From contig UQTW01000017.1 of NCBI GenBank assembly GCA_900544115.1, positions 1-49,302 on the forward strand: a stretch of DNA of 49,302 nucleotides, given 5' to 3'. Made by a program: the position numbers and the translations under genes. Below the pieces are notes generated by a model. That model saw only the letters and a list, made by a program, of their open reading frames with translations, searched no databases and was not told the DNA's origin. This DNA comes from an uncultured Collinsella sp. (GTDB lineage Bacteria > Actinomycetota > Coriobacteriia > Coriobacteriales > Coriobacteriaceae). Below, piece after piece: positions 1 to 9,062 of this stretch (within the stretch, counting starts at the first letter, position 1; each line of letters opens with the position of its first letter).

Positions 1-240
1 TTTCTCACTCCGGCTGCTTTGCAGAGTCGTTCGAAAGTAAACCGTGGCCGGCCCTTCGCCTTACGTACCACCATTGGGAACTTTGGCTGATAGATTTAGC
101 GCGATGGGGGGTTTGGCTGAAGGGACCTATGGTACCCGTTCGGACACTTTGGCCCTTGATGAGCGTTTGGCTGATTGCTGCTTTGGGTACTGTTTGGGTT
201 ACTTTGGGTTTGTTTGATTTTTAATTGTTGGAGGGCTTGT
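1..240. other. Intergenic region with repeated TTTGGCTGA
   Basis: No gene is visible here. The nonamer TTTGGCTGA occurs at 82-90, 112-120 and 166-174, with a related ACTTTGGCCC at about 146-155. The stretch just before the nitroreductase is T- and G-rich. It may hold the promoter of that gene, but no convincing -35/-10 pair can be picked out. Confidence 0.4.
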
Positions 241-771
241 ATGTCTTATTTGGATCTGGCTCGGTCTCGGTATTCTTGTCGCGAGTTTGAGAATCGTTCT
301 GTTGAGCAAGCTGTGGTGGATGCCATTGTTGAGGCTGGGCGTATTGCTCCTTCTGCTTGTAATAATCATCCAGCCCGTGTGATGGTGCTGGATACGCCTG
401 AGCTGTTGGAGAAGGCTGCTGCTTGTCAGCCTCGGTTTGCTCGTGATGGGTCTATCTTTGGCGCTCCGCTCATCTTCCTTATTTGCTGCGTTACCGATGA
501 TGCTTGGGTACGCCCGTATGACCAGATGAATTCCAGTGAAATCGATACGTCCATCGTGTGTGATCAGATGATGATGGAGGCCACCGAGCAGGGCCTAGGA
601 ACGTGCTGGGTATGCCATTTTAAGCCTGAGGTGGCACAGGAGCAGTTCAATCTGCCCAAGGGCGTCTATCCCTATCACATGCTCGTCTGTGGCTATCCCG
701 CCGACCACATCGCCGATCCCGAGCATCGCGAGGCCCGCACTATTCCCCTCTCCAACTTCCTCCTCAAGTAG
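241..771 (+). CDS. Nitroreductase family protein (FMN-dependent oxidoreductase)
   Basis: A 176-residue protein of the nitroreductase fold, a family that uses FMN and NAD(P)H to reduce nitro groups, quinones or flavins in the cytoplasm. The N-terminal RSRYSCREF segment fits the family's phosphate-contacting R-S-x-R-x-F motif, and PSACNNHPAR (about residues 37-46) matches the conserved P-S-x-x-N region. It is short for the family (usually 170-220). The reading frame is open from 175, but the ATG at 241 follows GGAGGG at good spacing, and upstream codons would add an improbable hydrophobic leader. It stands alone on the plus strand with its own terminator. The substrate cannot be told from sequence. 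Confidence 0.85.
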   Translation: MSYLDLARSRYSCREFENRSVEQAVVDAIVEAGRIAPSACNNHPARVMVLDTPELLEKAAACQPRFARDGSIFGAPLIFLICCVTDDAWVRPYDQMNSSEIDTSIVCDQMMMEATEQGLGTCWVCHFKPEVAQEQFNLPKGVYPYHMLVCGYPADHIADPEHREARTIPLSNFLLK

Positions 772-818
772 TTTTTGGACATACCTTAAAATCTACCCTT
801 GACCGCTCACCCGTCGCT

Positions 819-855
819 GAGTTCTGCGCCACTATGTGCAGGGCTCGGTTTTTTT
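819..855 (+). terminator. Rho-independent terminator of the nitroreductase gene
   Basis: GAGTTCTGC (819-827) pairs with GCAGGGCTC (838-846), with two G-T wobbles, over a 10-base loop and is followed by a run of seven T. It lies 48 bases after the nitroreductase stop. Confidence 0.7.
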
Positions 856-880
856 ATGTTACGCACCCCGGCACAGTCAT

Positions 881-911
881 AAAAAAGGACCCGCAAGCTG
901 CGGGTCCTTTC
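881..911 (-). terminator. Rho-independent terminator after divIVA
   Basis: GGACCCGCA and TGCGGGTCC (887-907) form a perfect 9-bp stem with a 3-base loop. On the minus strand it is followed by six T. It sits 26 bases past the divIVA-like stop and closes the long minus-strand series. With the plus-strand terminator at 819-855 it separates two convergent units. Confidence 0.9.
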
Positions 912-936
912 TAGGCACTAAATTGTAGGCCGAATG

Positions 937-1611
937 TTAGTCCAGGTCGTCGGCAGCAAAGTTGTCGATCGGGGCAAAGGGATCGGCCACGGGGACAACC
1001 GGGTCAGCGACGGGCAGCGGCTCAGCGGGAACAGTCACCGCAGGAGAAGCGGCAGAACCGACCGGCGTGGAGGCCATGAGGTCGGCCGGGAAGGAGTTCT
1101 GGGCATCGTCCATGAAGTGCTGGATGAGCTTGAGGTACTCGGCCTTGAACTCCTCGCGGGAAGCCTTGAGACGATCGATTTCCTCGAGCTCGGCCTGCTT
1201 CTCGGTCAGAGCCTGGCGGATAACCTCGCGGGCCTTAGCGTCAGCCTCGTTGCGGATACGCTCAGCGTTCTCGTTGGCATCGTTGACGATGGTCTCAGCG
1301 GTCTGCTGGGCAGCGATCAGGGCAGCGGAAATCTGGCGCTCCTGAGCGGAGAAGTCAGGGGCGGGAGCAGCCACGGGGGCGGCAGGAACGGCTTGGGCGG
1401 TGGCATCCTGAGCCTGGGCAAGCTGAGCCTGCGCATCGGCAAGCTGCTGCTCGGTAGCAGTCAGGCGACCCTTAAGGTCGACGATCTTAGCGAGCATAGC
1501 GTCAACCTCGGAGGACAGCGTCTCCAAGAAGACGTCGACCTCGGCGGGATCGTAGCCACGCTTGGCCTCAGAGAAAGTCTGAGCCTGGATGTCTGCAGGG
1601 GTAATAGCCAT
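937..1611 (-). CDS. divIVA: DivIVA domain-containing cell division/growth protein
   Basis: A 224-residue DivIVA-type scaffold, a peripheral membrane coiled-coil protein that marks negatively curved membrane at poles and septa. The N-terminus (ITPADIQAQTF followed by GYDPAEVDVFLETL) is the DivIVA lipid-binding signature. A coiled coil covers roughly residues 28-65 and 85-165, broken by an Ala/Pro-rich linker near 68-85. The C-terminus is Pro/Val/Ala-rich and acidic. The start has an ideal AAGGAG site. It is the last gene after sepF and yggT, its standard company in Gram-positive bacteria, and is followed by a strong terminator. Confidence 0.9.
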   Translation of the reverse strand: MAITPADIQAQTFSEAKRGYDPAEVDVFLETLSSEVDAMLAKIVDLKGRLTATEQQLADAQAQLAQAQDATAQAVPAAPVAAPAPDFSAQERQISAALIAAQQTAETIVNDANENAERIRNEADAKAREVIRQALTEKQAELEEIDRLKASREEFKAEYLKLIQHFMDDAQNSFPADLMASTPVGSAASPAVTVPAEPLPVADPVVPVADPFAPIDNFAADDLD

Positions 1612-1672
1612 AACAAGTCTCCTTTTTCATCGCCTCGGCGCTACACGCCCGACGTAAGTTACTAAGTCAGTT

Positions 1673-1954
1673 CTATACGAGTATACCTATAAGAAGCTGC
1701 AGAACCAGCCTCTGCACCAACTGCAACGCAATAATCGCAACGACCGGCGAAAAATCGATACCGCCCATCGGCGGGATGAAACGACGGAACAGGTTGAGCC
1801 ACGGACCGCACACGCTATCGAGCACCGCAGCAATATCCTGAAGCAAACCACCCTGCTTCATGGGAATCCACGTCATAAAGCAGTAGACGACAATGAGCGT
1901 GGAATAGAAGTTGAACAGCGTGTTGACCAGCTGGACGATAGTGTAGATGTTGAT
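1673..1954 (-). CDS. YggT family membrane protein (apparent non-ATG start)
   Basis: YggT proteins are small integral membrane proteins with two hydrophobic segments, usually near 90-100 residues and found beside sepF and divIVA. From the first ATG (1876) only 67 residues would be made, lacking the first membrane segment. The frame stays open upstream and encodes the expected sequence INIYTIVQLVNTLFNFYSTL. GAGGAG lies a few bases before an ATC codon at 1954, and the frame is closed by the sepF stop (TAA, 1976-1978). No ATG, GTG or TTG lies between that stop and the first membrane segment. The coordinates assume ATC (or ATT at 1960) initiation, giving about 93 residues. A sequence error at the start codon is the alternative. 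Confidence 0.75.
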   Translation of the reverse strand: MNIYTIVQLVNTLFNFYSTLIVVYCFMTWIPMKQGGLLQDIAAVLDSVCGPWLNLFRRFIPPMGGIDFSPVVAIIALQLVQRLVLQLLIGILV

Positions 1955-1975
1955 GGGAATCTCCTCGTCTTGTCT

Positions 1976-2698
1976 TTACTTAAGGTAGCCGTCGGCACGA
2001 AGCTTCTTGAGATCGGAATCTTTGACCTCGCAACCGGCGGGCAGCACCATGAACACGCGGTCGCCCACCTCCTTGACCGTGGCGCCCAGACCGCAGGCAA
2101 AGCCGTAAGAGAAGTCCAAGACGCGCTTGGCAACTTCGGTGCGTACGCCCACAAAAATCAGTGCGACAGGCTGCTTGGTGCGAACGCGGCGCACCACGGT
2201 CTCCACGTCGTCATAGCTCTCGGGGCGCAGGACATAGGCCGGCAGCTGCGGCGTGGCGTTGATGATATTGCTCGCATAGGCCGAGGCATCGCTCGGTGCA
2301 GGCGCGGGTGCAGCGGCGGCACGGGCGCGGGTGTTCTCGGCGTAGCTCGACGGCGTGTCATAGGCACCAGGACGATAACCGCTCGCAACGCTGTCCTGCG
2401 AGCGCGAAGGCGGGTTATACGTCGTGGCATGGCGGGAGTCATCGCCGACCAGCTGACCGGAGCGCGTATACACGGCAACCGACTCAGCTTCACCGCGGCG
2501 CGTCTGACCAAGCAGGCCGTTGCTCGGCTCGTCTTGGGTGTAGAAGCCCTCGCCCGAAGCACCGCCGTAGCCGTTGCCCTGATAACTATCGTCATAGCCG
2601 TCATCGTAGCCGTAGTCGTCGTCCTGGCCATAACCCTGGTCGTAACCCTGCTGGCCGCCCAGGTGCATCTTATTTTTAATCTCGTCAAGGAAGCCCAT
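1976..2698 (-). CDS. sepF: Cell division protein SepF
   Basis: SepF polymerises at the Z-ring, tethers FtsZ to the membrane and replaces FtsA in many actinobacteria. This copy is 240 residues (family usually 140-220). The N-terminal MGFLDEIKNKM is the amphipathic membrane anchor. Residues about 15-50 are a Gly/Tyr/Asp/Gln-rich low-complexity stretch, followed by a Ser/Ala/Pro linker to about 150. The SepF core fills the last 90 residues (DVETVVRRVRTKQPVALIFV, then GLGATVKEVGDRVFMVLPAG). Start has AGAGGAC upstream. It lies between yggS and yggT. No ftsA is seen in the window, which makes SepF the likely FtsZ anchor. Confidence 0.93.
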   Translation of the reverse strand: MGFLDEIKNKMHLGGQQGYDQGYGQDDDYGYDDGYDDSYQGNGYGGASGEGFYTQDEPSNGLLGQTRRGEAESVAVYTRSGQLVGDDSRHATTYNPPSRSQDSVASGYRPGAYDTPSSYAENTRARAAAAPAPAPSDASAYASNIINATPQLPAYVLRPESYDDVETVVRRVRTKQPVALIFVGVRTEVAKRVLDFSYGFACGLGATVKEVGDRVFMVLPAGCEVKDSDLKKLRADGYLK

Positions 2699-2758
2699 GG
2701 TTGTGTCCTCTCGCGGTTTAGTGCAGGCGCCCCGATAATCAGTGCGCGCTTCAGAGCC

Positions 2759-3496
2759 TTATTTTACTGCAAACTCCGGGCTAAATACTACCCTGCCCAG
2801 GCGAACGAGCGTAGAGCCCTCCTCAAGGGCAGGCTCAAAGTCCTCGCTCATGCCGCAGGAAAGCTCAGGCAGGTTCAAATCGGGATGCGCCGCCTCCAGC
2901 TCATCCCTCAGCTCACGAAGCCCCGCAAAGGTGCGGCGTGCCACATCCTTATTCCCCCGGGGCGCCATAGTCATAAGCCCCTGCACGCAAATTCCCTCAA
3001 GTTCCGCAAGCTCACCCGCGGCGGCGCGAATCTCATCGGGCGAAAAGCCTCCCTTCGACTCCTCACCACTCACATTGACCTCAATGAGCACACGCTGGGG
3101 GCCGGCGAGCTCGCCTGCCTCAATCTTGCGGACAGCACGGCTCGAGATCGCCTGCGCCAGATGCAGCGAACCCACCGAGTGAATCAGCTCGGCTGAGCCC
3201 AGCACCGCATTGATCTTATTGGTCTGCAGGTTGCCGATCATATCGAAGCGCACCTCGGGCAGCTCCGGATGCTCCGCCAGACCCGTGAGCTTGCGAACCA
3301 GCTCCTGCGGGCGGTTCTCGGCAAAATGGCGATACCCCGCCTGGATGGCGGCAACGGTCTCATCGACACCAACGGTCTTGGACACGGCAATGAGGCTCGC
3401 GGCGTCGTGGGGACGGCCTGCGCGATCGAGCGCCGCATAAAAACGTTCCAGAATCTGCTCGCGGCGAGCGCGCATCAAGTCCAAATAGTTATCCAT
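2759..3496 (-). CDS. YggS/PROSC family pyridoxal phosphate homeostasis protein
   Basis: A 245-residue PLP-binding protein with the fold of alanine racemase N-terminal domains. The family buffers free PLP and affects amino-acid pools; it has no established enzymatic activity. The motif LIAVSKTVGVDETVAAI carries the PLP lysine (SKT). VRFDMIGNLQTNKIN matches the family F-x-G-x-L-Q-x-N-K signature (usually H-F-I-G), and SCGMSEDFEPALEEGSTLVR is the phosphate-binding C-terminal motif (usually S-M-G-M-S-x-D). The ATG at 3496 has GGAGG upstream, so a 28-codon upstream extension is rejected. Its usual neighbours pgeF (before) and sepF (after) are present, but the phosphate operon lies between it and pgeF. 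Confidence 0.92.
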   Translation of the reverse strand: MDNYLDLMRARREQILERFYAALDRAGRPHDAASLIAVSKTVGVDETVAAIQAGYRHFAENRPQELVRKLTGLAEHPELPEVRFDMIGNLQTNKINAVLGSAELIHSVGSLHLAQAISSRAVRKIEAGELAGPQRVLIEVNVSGEESKGGFSPDEIRAAAGELAELEGICVQGLMTMAPRGNKDVARRTFAGLRELRDELEAAHPDLNLPELSCGMSEDFEPALEEGSTLVRLGRVVFSPEFAVK

Positions 3497-3546
3497 TGCC
3501 AATCGCCTCCGCTGACGGCCAAACAAGTAGTCCCATGCTAACGCAA

Positions 3547-3578
3547 GAGCGCGGCCCCGCATGTGCAAGGCCGCGCTC
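3547..3578 (-). terminator. Strong hairpin between phoU and yggS
   Basis: GAGCGCGGCC (3547-3556) and GGCCGCGCTC (3569-3578) form a perfect 10-bp stem with a 12-base loop. On the minus strand it is followed only by TTGCGTT, not a solid T tract, so termination may be partial. It marks the likely boundary between the phosphate genes and the yggS-divIVA group. Confidence 0.5.
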
Positions 3579-3615
3579 ACTTAGGTATTTACAATCTTTC
3601 GACGAACGGGATTAC

Positions 3616-4473
3616 TTACTCCTCGTCGTCCTCGTCATCGTCCTCGTCCTCAAGATGATCGAGCAGGTAGCGAAGTCCCTCGCTGACCTCGTTAACGGGC
3701 ACCTTGGCAACGTAGCGCGCATCGACGGCGGGCCTCATGATGACGCCCTCGCCCGAAGGCACGCGCATGCTCTCGAGCTCGTCCTCGTCCGTGCGGGCGA
3801 TATCGCCGGCATTCATGCGCTGACCAGTCAGCAGGAAGGTCAGGCGGCAGGCGGCATCGATGGAAATCGAGGCGATGCGATCGAGGTAGCGCGAAACCAT
3901 GATGGCGCGGCGCAGGTCGTCATAGTTGCTGTCGTCGTCCATAAAGTCGCCCGTATCCATACGGTTAAAGGTGCGGAAGAACTTCTCGTAGGCGGCGTGC
4001 ACTGGCTCGTCCTCGACGGCCAAGTTGCAGATGATGGACATGTCGTTGGTGACGAGCGCAGAAAGCGAAGAGCCCAGCACCTGGTAGACGGCCTCAGCCT
4101 CGGCCTCGACCGTGCCGACAAGCTCCTTGGGCAGCGAGATGTCGGCCTTGATCATATGACGCGTGGCACGGCAGATCTGACGGACCTTATCGGTCATGCG
4201 TTGCAGGTTAAAGTCGACGTAGATGATCGTCTGAAGCAGGCGGAAGTCGGAGGCGACCGGTGACTGCGTGGCAATCAGGTTGTAGCAGACGGCCTCCAGG
4301 TTGGCGCAGCGTGCGTCAATCGAAAGCGTGCGCTTCTTGGTCTTGGTGGCGAGCTTGCGGTCGTCGGTCACATAGGCCTTAACGGCATCGTGGAGGGCCA
4401 GATCGACGGCCTCGTAGATGCTCAGCATCTCGTGGCGGGCCTCGATGAGCTGACGGGAAAACAGTTTACGCAT
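3616..4473 (-). CDS. phoU: PhoU family phosphate signalling protein
   Basis: PhoU is a cytoplasmic helical-bundle protein that couples the Pst transporter to the PhoR sensor and restrains phosphate uptake when phosphate is plentiful. The 285-residue product has two three-helix PhoU repeats (about residues 10-100 and 115-220). It is longer than the usual 215-235: about 65 C-terminal residues are added, ending in an acidic run of about 13 residues beginning LEDEDDDEDDEE. The start has GGAG upstream. It follows pstB by 92 bases, the standard position. No phoR/phoB pair is in the window. Confidence 0.88.
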   Translation of the reverse strand: MRKLFSRQLIEARHEMLSIYEAVDLALHDAVKAYVTDDRKLATKTKKRTLSIDARCANLEAVCYNLIATQSPVASDFRLLQTIIYVDFNLQRMTDKVRQICRATRHMIKADISLPKELVGTVEAEAEAVYQVLGSSLSALVTNDMSIICNLAVEDEPVHAAYEKFFRTFNRMDTGDFMDDDSNYDDLRRAIMVSRYLDRIASISIDAACRLTFLLTGQRMNAGDIARTDEDELESMRVPSGEGVIMRPAVDARYVAKVPVNEVSEGLRYLLDHLEDEDDDEDDEE

Positions 4474-4565
4474 GGTTCACTCCAATCAGTTGGGTGCGGT
4501 CATGCCGCCCGCACAGTGAATACGCACCGGACCAGGTCCGATCGGCTTGGGACTAGTCGCACCGA

Positions 4566-5369
<804 letters not shown>

Positions 5370-5381
5370 GGGACTCCTTAA

Positions 5382-6287
5382 CTAGCGACGCTTGCGCGAC
5401 AGGAAGCGCGCAAACAGGTTGAAGGCCAGAATGATCACCATCAGCAAGAGCGCGGTGCCGTAGGCTGCGTTCATGTTGATGCCGTCGTTGGCAAGCAGGT
5501 ACAGGTGAACGGTCATGGGGCGGCCGGAATCGAGCGGCGAGATAGGTAGATTGATGGCCTGGCCCATGGTGTAGAGCACCACGGCGGTCTCGCCAATGGC
5601 ACGGCCGATGGCAAGGACAATGCCCGTGGCAATACGGCCAAAGGCAGAAGGAAGCACGATCTTGGAGACAACCTGCCACTTGGTGGCGCCCAGGCCATAC
5701 GCGCCCCAACGGATATAGCGCGGAACGGCGCGAATGGCCTCTTCGGTGGTGCGCATGACGATGGGAAGCATCAAGAGCGCAAGCGCCAGAGCGGCCGAGA
5801 CCATCGAAAGGCCCAGACCCATAGCCTCGACAAACAAGGCGTAGCCAAACAGGCCCATAACGATGGAGGGCACCGAGACCAAAGCGTCAGCAGCGTAGCG
5901 AATGAGCTCGACGATCTTGCCCTGCTTGGCGTACTCGGCCAGATAGACGGCTGCCAGCACAGCGATCGGCGTGCAGATAAGCATGGCGAGCGCCGTCACA
6001 TAGACGGTCGAGACGATCGTGGGCCAAATACCGCCCTCGGCGTTGACGCCCTGGGGCCAACCGAAGATAAAGTCGAGCGAGATATGCGGCAGGCCGTTAA
6101 TGACCACATAGGCAATGATAGCGACCAGCACCAGCGTGGTGATGTAGGCAGCCGCGCGGAATACGCCGAGCATGATCTTGTTGGACAGGTCCTTGTTGAT
6201 GCGACCCTTCTTGCCGTGGGAAAGGGCACGCTTGATGCGCTCGCGCGACGAGGTCGTATCGACCGTCGTGTCAACGGAATCGGACAT
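5382..6287 (-). CDS. pstA: Phosphate ABC transporter permease PstA
   Basis: A 301-residue inner-membrane permease that forms the phosphate channel with PstC. There is a charged N-terminal tail of about 40 residues and six membrane segments. The EAA loop in the second half (EEAIRAVPRYIRWGAYGLG, then ATKWQVVSKIVLPSA) contacts PstB. GRAIGETAVVLYTMG is the Pst permease signature. Start preceded by GGGGGT. It begins three bases after pstC ends, implying coupled translation. Confidence 0.95.
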   Translation of the reverse strand: MSDSVDTTVDTTSSRERIKRALSHGKKGRINKDLSNKIMLGVFRAAAYITTLVLVAIIAYVVINGLPHISLDFIFGWPQGVNAEGGIWPTIVSTVYVTALAMLICTPIAVLAAVYLAEYAKQGKIVELIRYAADALVSVPSIVMGLFGYALFVEAMGLGLSMVSAALALALLMLPIVMRTTEEAIRAVPRYIRWGAYGLGATKWQVVSKIVLPSAFGRIATGIVLAIGRAIGETAVVLYTMGQAINLPISPLDSGRPMTVHLYLLANDGINMNAAYGTALLLMVIILAFNLFARFLSRKRR

Positions 6288-6290
6288 AGC

Positions 6291-7217
6291 CTACCCCCTC
6301 TTCTTCTTGGAAACCAGGCGGACGATGCCCACCAGCGTGGCGGAAATGATAAACAGGACCACGCCCATGCCGAACAGCGCCGAGCGATGCAGACCCGAGG
6401 AATAGCTCATGTCGAGCGCAATCTGGCTCGTGAGCGTCGAGATGGGGCTCGCAATGCTGTCGGGAATAACCGGGGCGTTACCCACGACCATGAGCACGGC
6501 CATGGTCTCGCCGATGGCACGGCCCATACCCAGCACGATGGCATCCACGATACCCAGCTTGGCGGCAGGTAACACGACCTTATAGATAGTCTGCCACTTG
6601 GTGGCGCCCATGGCATACGATGCCTCGCGAATGCCCATGGGAATGGAATTGAGAGCATCGATGGTAAGCGTCGTGATGGTGGGCACGATCATAATGGCGA
6701 GCACGAACCACGCCGTCAGCGCGCCAAAACCAAGACCGCCGGTCAGTTGTGCGATAAACGGGCGGATGATGATCATGCCAAAGAAGCCATAGATGATAGA
6801 AGGGATGCCGGCCAACAGGTCAACGGCAGGGCTGATGAGCTTGCGCACGCGCTTGCTGGCGATCTCGACCAGATACACGGCCGTGCCCACGCCTAGGGGC
6901 ACACCCATGGCGAGTGCACCGACGGTCACCAGACCCGAGCCGGCAAGCAGCGACACGATGCCGTAGTGACCCTCAGAGGGCGCCCACGTAAAGCTAAAGA
7001 AGTCCGCCAGACCGATGTCGGTAAAGACGGGCAGCGCCGAGTACGTGGTAAAGACAAAAATCAGGATGACGGTAACGACCGCCAAGAACGCGCAGGCAAA
7101 GAAGATCCACTGCAGCGCCTTCTCCTTGATATAGGTACTGCGCGATACGAGCGCCAGCTCGCGCTTCTTGGGCGTCTGAACATTCCGCTCAGTCTGGGAG
7201 TTTTCCTGTGCTTCCAT
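6291..7217 (-). CDS. pstC: Phosphate ABC transporter permease PstC
   Basis: A 308-residue permease partner of PstA with six membrane segments after a basic N-terminal tail. The EAA loop REASYAMGATKWQTIYKVVL and the signature GRAIGETMAVLMVVGN are clear. The ATG at 7217 has GGGGAG eight bases upstream; a GTG at 7226 is a less likely start. Only one base separates it from the pstS stop. Confidence 0.95.
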   Translation of the reverse strand: MEAQENSQTERNVQTPKKRELALVSRSTYIKEKALQWIFFACAFLAVVTVILIFVFTTYSALPVFTDIGLADFFSFTWAPSEGHYGIVSLLAGSGLVTVGALAMGVPLGVGTAVYLVEIASKRVRKLISPAVDLLAGIPSIIYGFFGMIIIRPFIAQLTGGLGFGALTAWFVLAIMIVPTITTLTIDALNSIPMGIREASYAMGATKWQTIYKVVLPAAKLGIVDAIVLGMGRAIGETMAVLMVVGNAPVIPDSIASPISTLTSQIALDMSYSSGLHRSALFGMGVVLFIISATLVGIVRLVSKKKRG

Positions 7218-7218
7218 G

Positions 7219-8055
7219 CTACTCACTCCCCTTCTCGTCGTTGGTGACGGGGATAAAGCCCGCCTCGCGAATCTGCTTGTCCATCTTTTCGGACGTCACA
7301 TAGTCGATGTAATCCTGCGCCTGCTGCGAAGGCGCACCCTTCACAAAGAAGTAAAGGTCGCGTGAGATGGGATAGCCGCCGCTCGCGACCGTCTTCTCGG
7401 ACGCCTCAACATGATTGACCGAGACGGCCTTGACCGAGGTCTTGGCGTTGAGGCTATCGACGAAGCCCAGCGAAATGTAGCCAATGGCACCGCGCGAACG
7501 AGATACCACGTCGCGCACCTGGCCCGTGCCCGAAAGAACGGCGGAGCGGCGATCGAACGGGGTGCCGTCCATCACGATGGTGCGGAATGCTTCACGCGTG
7601 CCAGACGCCTCGTCTCGGTTGATGACCTGAATCTTCAGGTCCTCGCCACCGACCTCTTTCCAATTAGTAATCTTGCCGGCATAGATATCGCGGAGCTGCT
7701 CGGTCGAGAGGTTATCGACCGGGTTATCGTCGTTCACGATGACCGCGATACCGTCGTGGGCAATGACGATGGGAGTCAGGCCCAGATCCTGTTCGTCGGC
7801 ATTGAGTCCACGGGAGGAGCTGGCGATATCGGCCGTGCCAGCGCTGACGGCTTCGATGCCAGCGGAAGAGCCCAAACCGGAAACGAGCACGTCGATGCCG
7901 GTCTCCTCCTTAAAGCCCTCTGCCGCAATCTCGGCGATAGGAAGGCAGGTCGTGGAGCCGGCCACGGTAATGGAAGAGGTAGAAGATCCCGAAGAACAGG
8001 CGCACAGCGTAAGCGTAAGCACAGCGGCGCTCAGGACCGATACGATCTTTCTCAT
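7219..8055 (-). CDS. pstS: Phosphate ABC transporter substrate-binding lipoprotein PstS
   Basis: A 278-residue phosphate-binding protein that delivers phosphate to PstCA. It has a lipoprotein signal: basic MRK, a hydrophobic core, then L-C-A-C with the lipidated Cys at residue 20 and a Ser-rich linker. Phosphate-contact motifs are visible: VAGSTTCLP (about 31-39), SRGLNADE and NRDEASGTREAF. The start ATG overlaps the pgeF stop by four bases. The protein is anchored on the outer face of the membrane, as expected of a Gram-positive. Confidence 0.95.
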   Translation of the reverse strand: MRKIVSVLSAAVLTLTLCACSSGSSTSSITVAGSTTCLPIAEIAAEGFKEETGIDVLVSGLGSSAGIEAVSAGTADIASSSRGLNADEQDLGLTPIVIAHDGIAVIVNDDNPVDNLSTEQLRDIYAGKITNWKEVGGEDLKIQVINRDEASGTREAFRTIVMDGTPFDRRSAVLSGTGQVRDVVSRSRGAIGYISLGFVDSLNAKTSVKAVSVNHVEASEKTVASGGYPISRDLYFFVKGAPSQQAQDYIDYVTSEKMDKQIREAGFIPVTNDEKGSE

Positions 8056-8852
8056 AGCATCACGCCGATCGCAGCATGGCGCCCACAGGTGCCGTCCTCG
8101 TTACGGTAGGAATAAAAGCGGTCGTTCTGACGCACAGTCGAAAGCTGGGTATCCACGATATTATCCGCGTCCACACCGATATCTACCAACGCCTCACGAA
8201 TGGCGGCAGATAGATCGAGCATGCGAGAAGCGCCCGCATCGATGCACGAAAACTCGGCGGCAAAGCGGTCCATGAGTTCCTGGGATACCTCATATTCGTC
8301 AGCCAAGATATGGGGGCCGATATAGGCGGAAACGTCGCTCGCATCGCAGCCGGCAGCATCGCAAAGCGCCTGGCACGCCTTGGCAGAAATACGTGCAATC
8401 GTGCCCTTCCAACCGGAGTGCACCACGGCAAATCCGCCAGGGGCCACCAGCACCACGGGAACGCAGTCGGCAAAGCAGAGCAGCACGGGCACGTCATGAG
8501 CCGTACAGACGATGGCATCGCAGCCCTCGGCAATCTGCTCGCGAACAGCCTCAAGATCGTCGGCACCGTTCGAAGTCACCGTAACGATATGGTCACCATG
8601 TACCTGATTGGGCACGAGCAGATTATGCTCGCACTCAGTGGCGCCCATAGCTTCGAGCGCTCGACGACGATTTTCTTGAACAGCAAAGGGGTCATCGCCT
8701 ACATGCGAGCCCAGGTTGAGCGAGGAGTACGCATCTTCAGAAACGCCACCGGTGCGCTCGGTAAAGGCAAAGCGGACATCGGATGTCGCGCCCTCCACCA
8801 ACGTAACTCCATCATGGTCGACACGCGAAACGTTGTCCGCACGTGCTGCCAT
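8052..8852 (-). CDS. pgeF: Polyphenol oxidase/purine nucleosidase family protein PgeF (YfiH, DUF152)
   Basis: A 266-residue DUF152/YfiH protein. Family members have been described as copper-dependent polyphenol oxidases, as purine nucleoside phosphorylases/adenosine deaminases and, for PgeF, as an editing enzyme in peptidoglycan synthesis. The zinc-ligand motifs are present: LGSHVGDD, CFADCVPVVL, VVHSGWKGT and YIGPHILADEYEV. The ATG at 8852 has AGGAGG upstream, better than a start seven codons earlier. It is placed downstream of ftsZ as in many Gram-positives, but here runs directly into pstS with a four-base overlap. Confidence 0.9.
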   Translation of the reverse strand: MAARADNVSRVDHDGVTLVEGATSDVRFAFTERTGGVSEDAYSSLNLGSHVGDDPFAVQENRRRALEAMGATECEHNLLVPNQVHGDHIVTVTSNGADDLEAVREQIAEGCDAIVCTAHDVPVLLCFADCVPVVLVAPGGFAVVHSGWKGTIARISAKACQALCDAAGCDASDVSAYIGPHILADEYEVSQELMDRFAAEFSCIDAGASRMLDLSAAIREALVDIGVDADNIVDTQLSTVRQNDRFYSYRNEDGTCGRHAAIGVML

Positions 8853-9004
8853 ACTAAAGCCTCCTAATAACACAAGTACCGCGGCGTCGCCGCGCAGTCC
8901 GCGTTTATACGGCTGTCATACTTCCTTAAAAGGATACCCGCAGCGGTAGGGACCAAACGTAAAGGGAACGTAAGGAGATTGGAGGCTTTCGTTTACAAAC
9001 GAGA
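8853..9004 (-). promoter_or_regulatory. Leader of the pgeF-pst unit
   Basis: Between the ftsZ terminator and pgeF. On the minus strand there is a TATAAA (about 8904-8909), a 12-bp near-palindrome TCCTTAAAAGGA (8923-8934) and a GCGGCG/CGCCGC hairpin near 8881-8893. The only promoter for the phosphate genes after the ftsZ terminator would be expected here. No PhoB box can be recognised with confidence. Confidence 0.3.
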
Positions 9005-9040
9005 AACAAAACGGGGTGCATCCAAATGGACACACCCCGT
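9005..9040 (-). terminator. Rho-independent terminator after ftsZ
   Basis: ACGGGGTG and CACCCCGT (9011-9040) pair around a TCCA/TGGA inner stem and are followed on the minus strand by TTTGTTTC. It lies 23 bases past the ftsZ stop and ends the dcw transcript. Confidence 0.85.
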
Positions 9041-9062
9041 GCAGGTCGTTGAGAAAAACGAA

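Noticed and set aside
3496..3580. A longer N-terminus for the YggS-family protein
   Set aside because: The extra 28 codons run through a 10-bp hairpin, and the family starts near the ATG at 3496, which has a GGAGG site.
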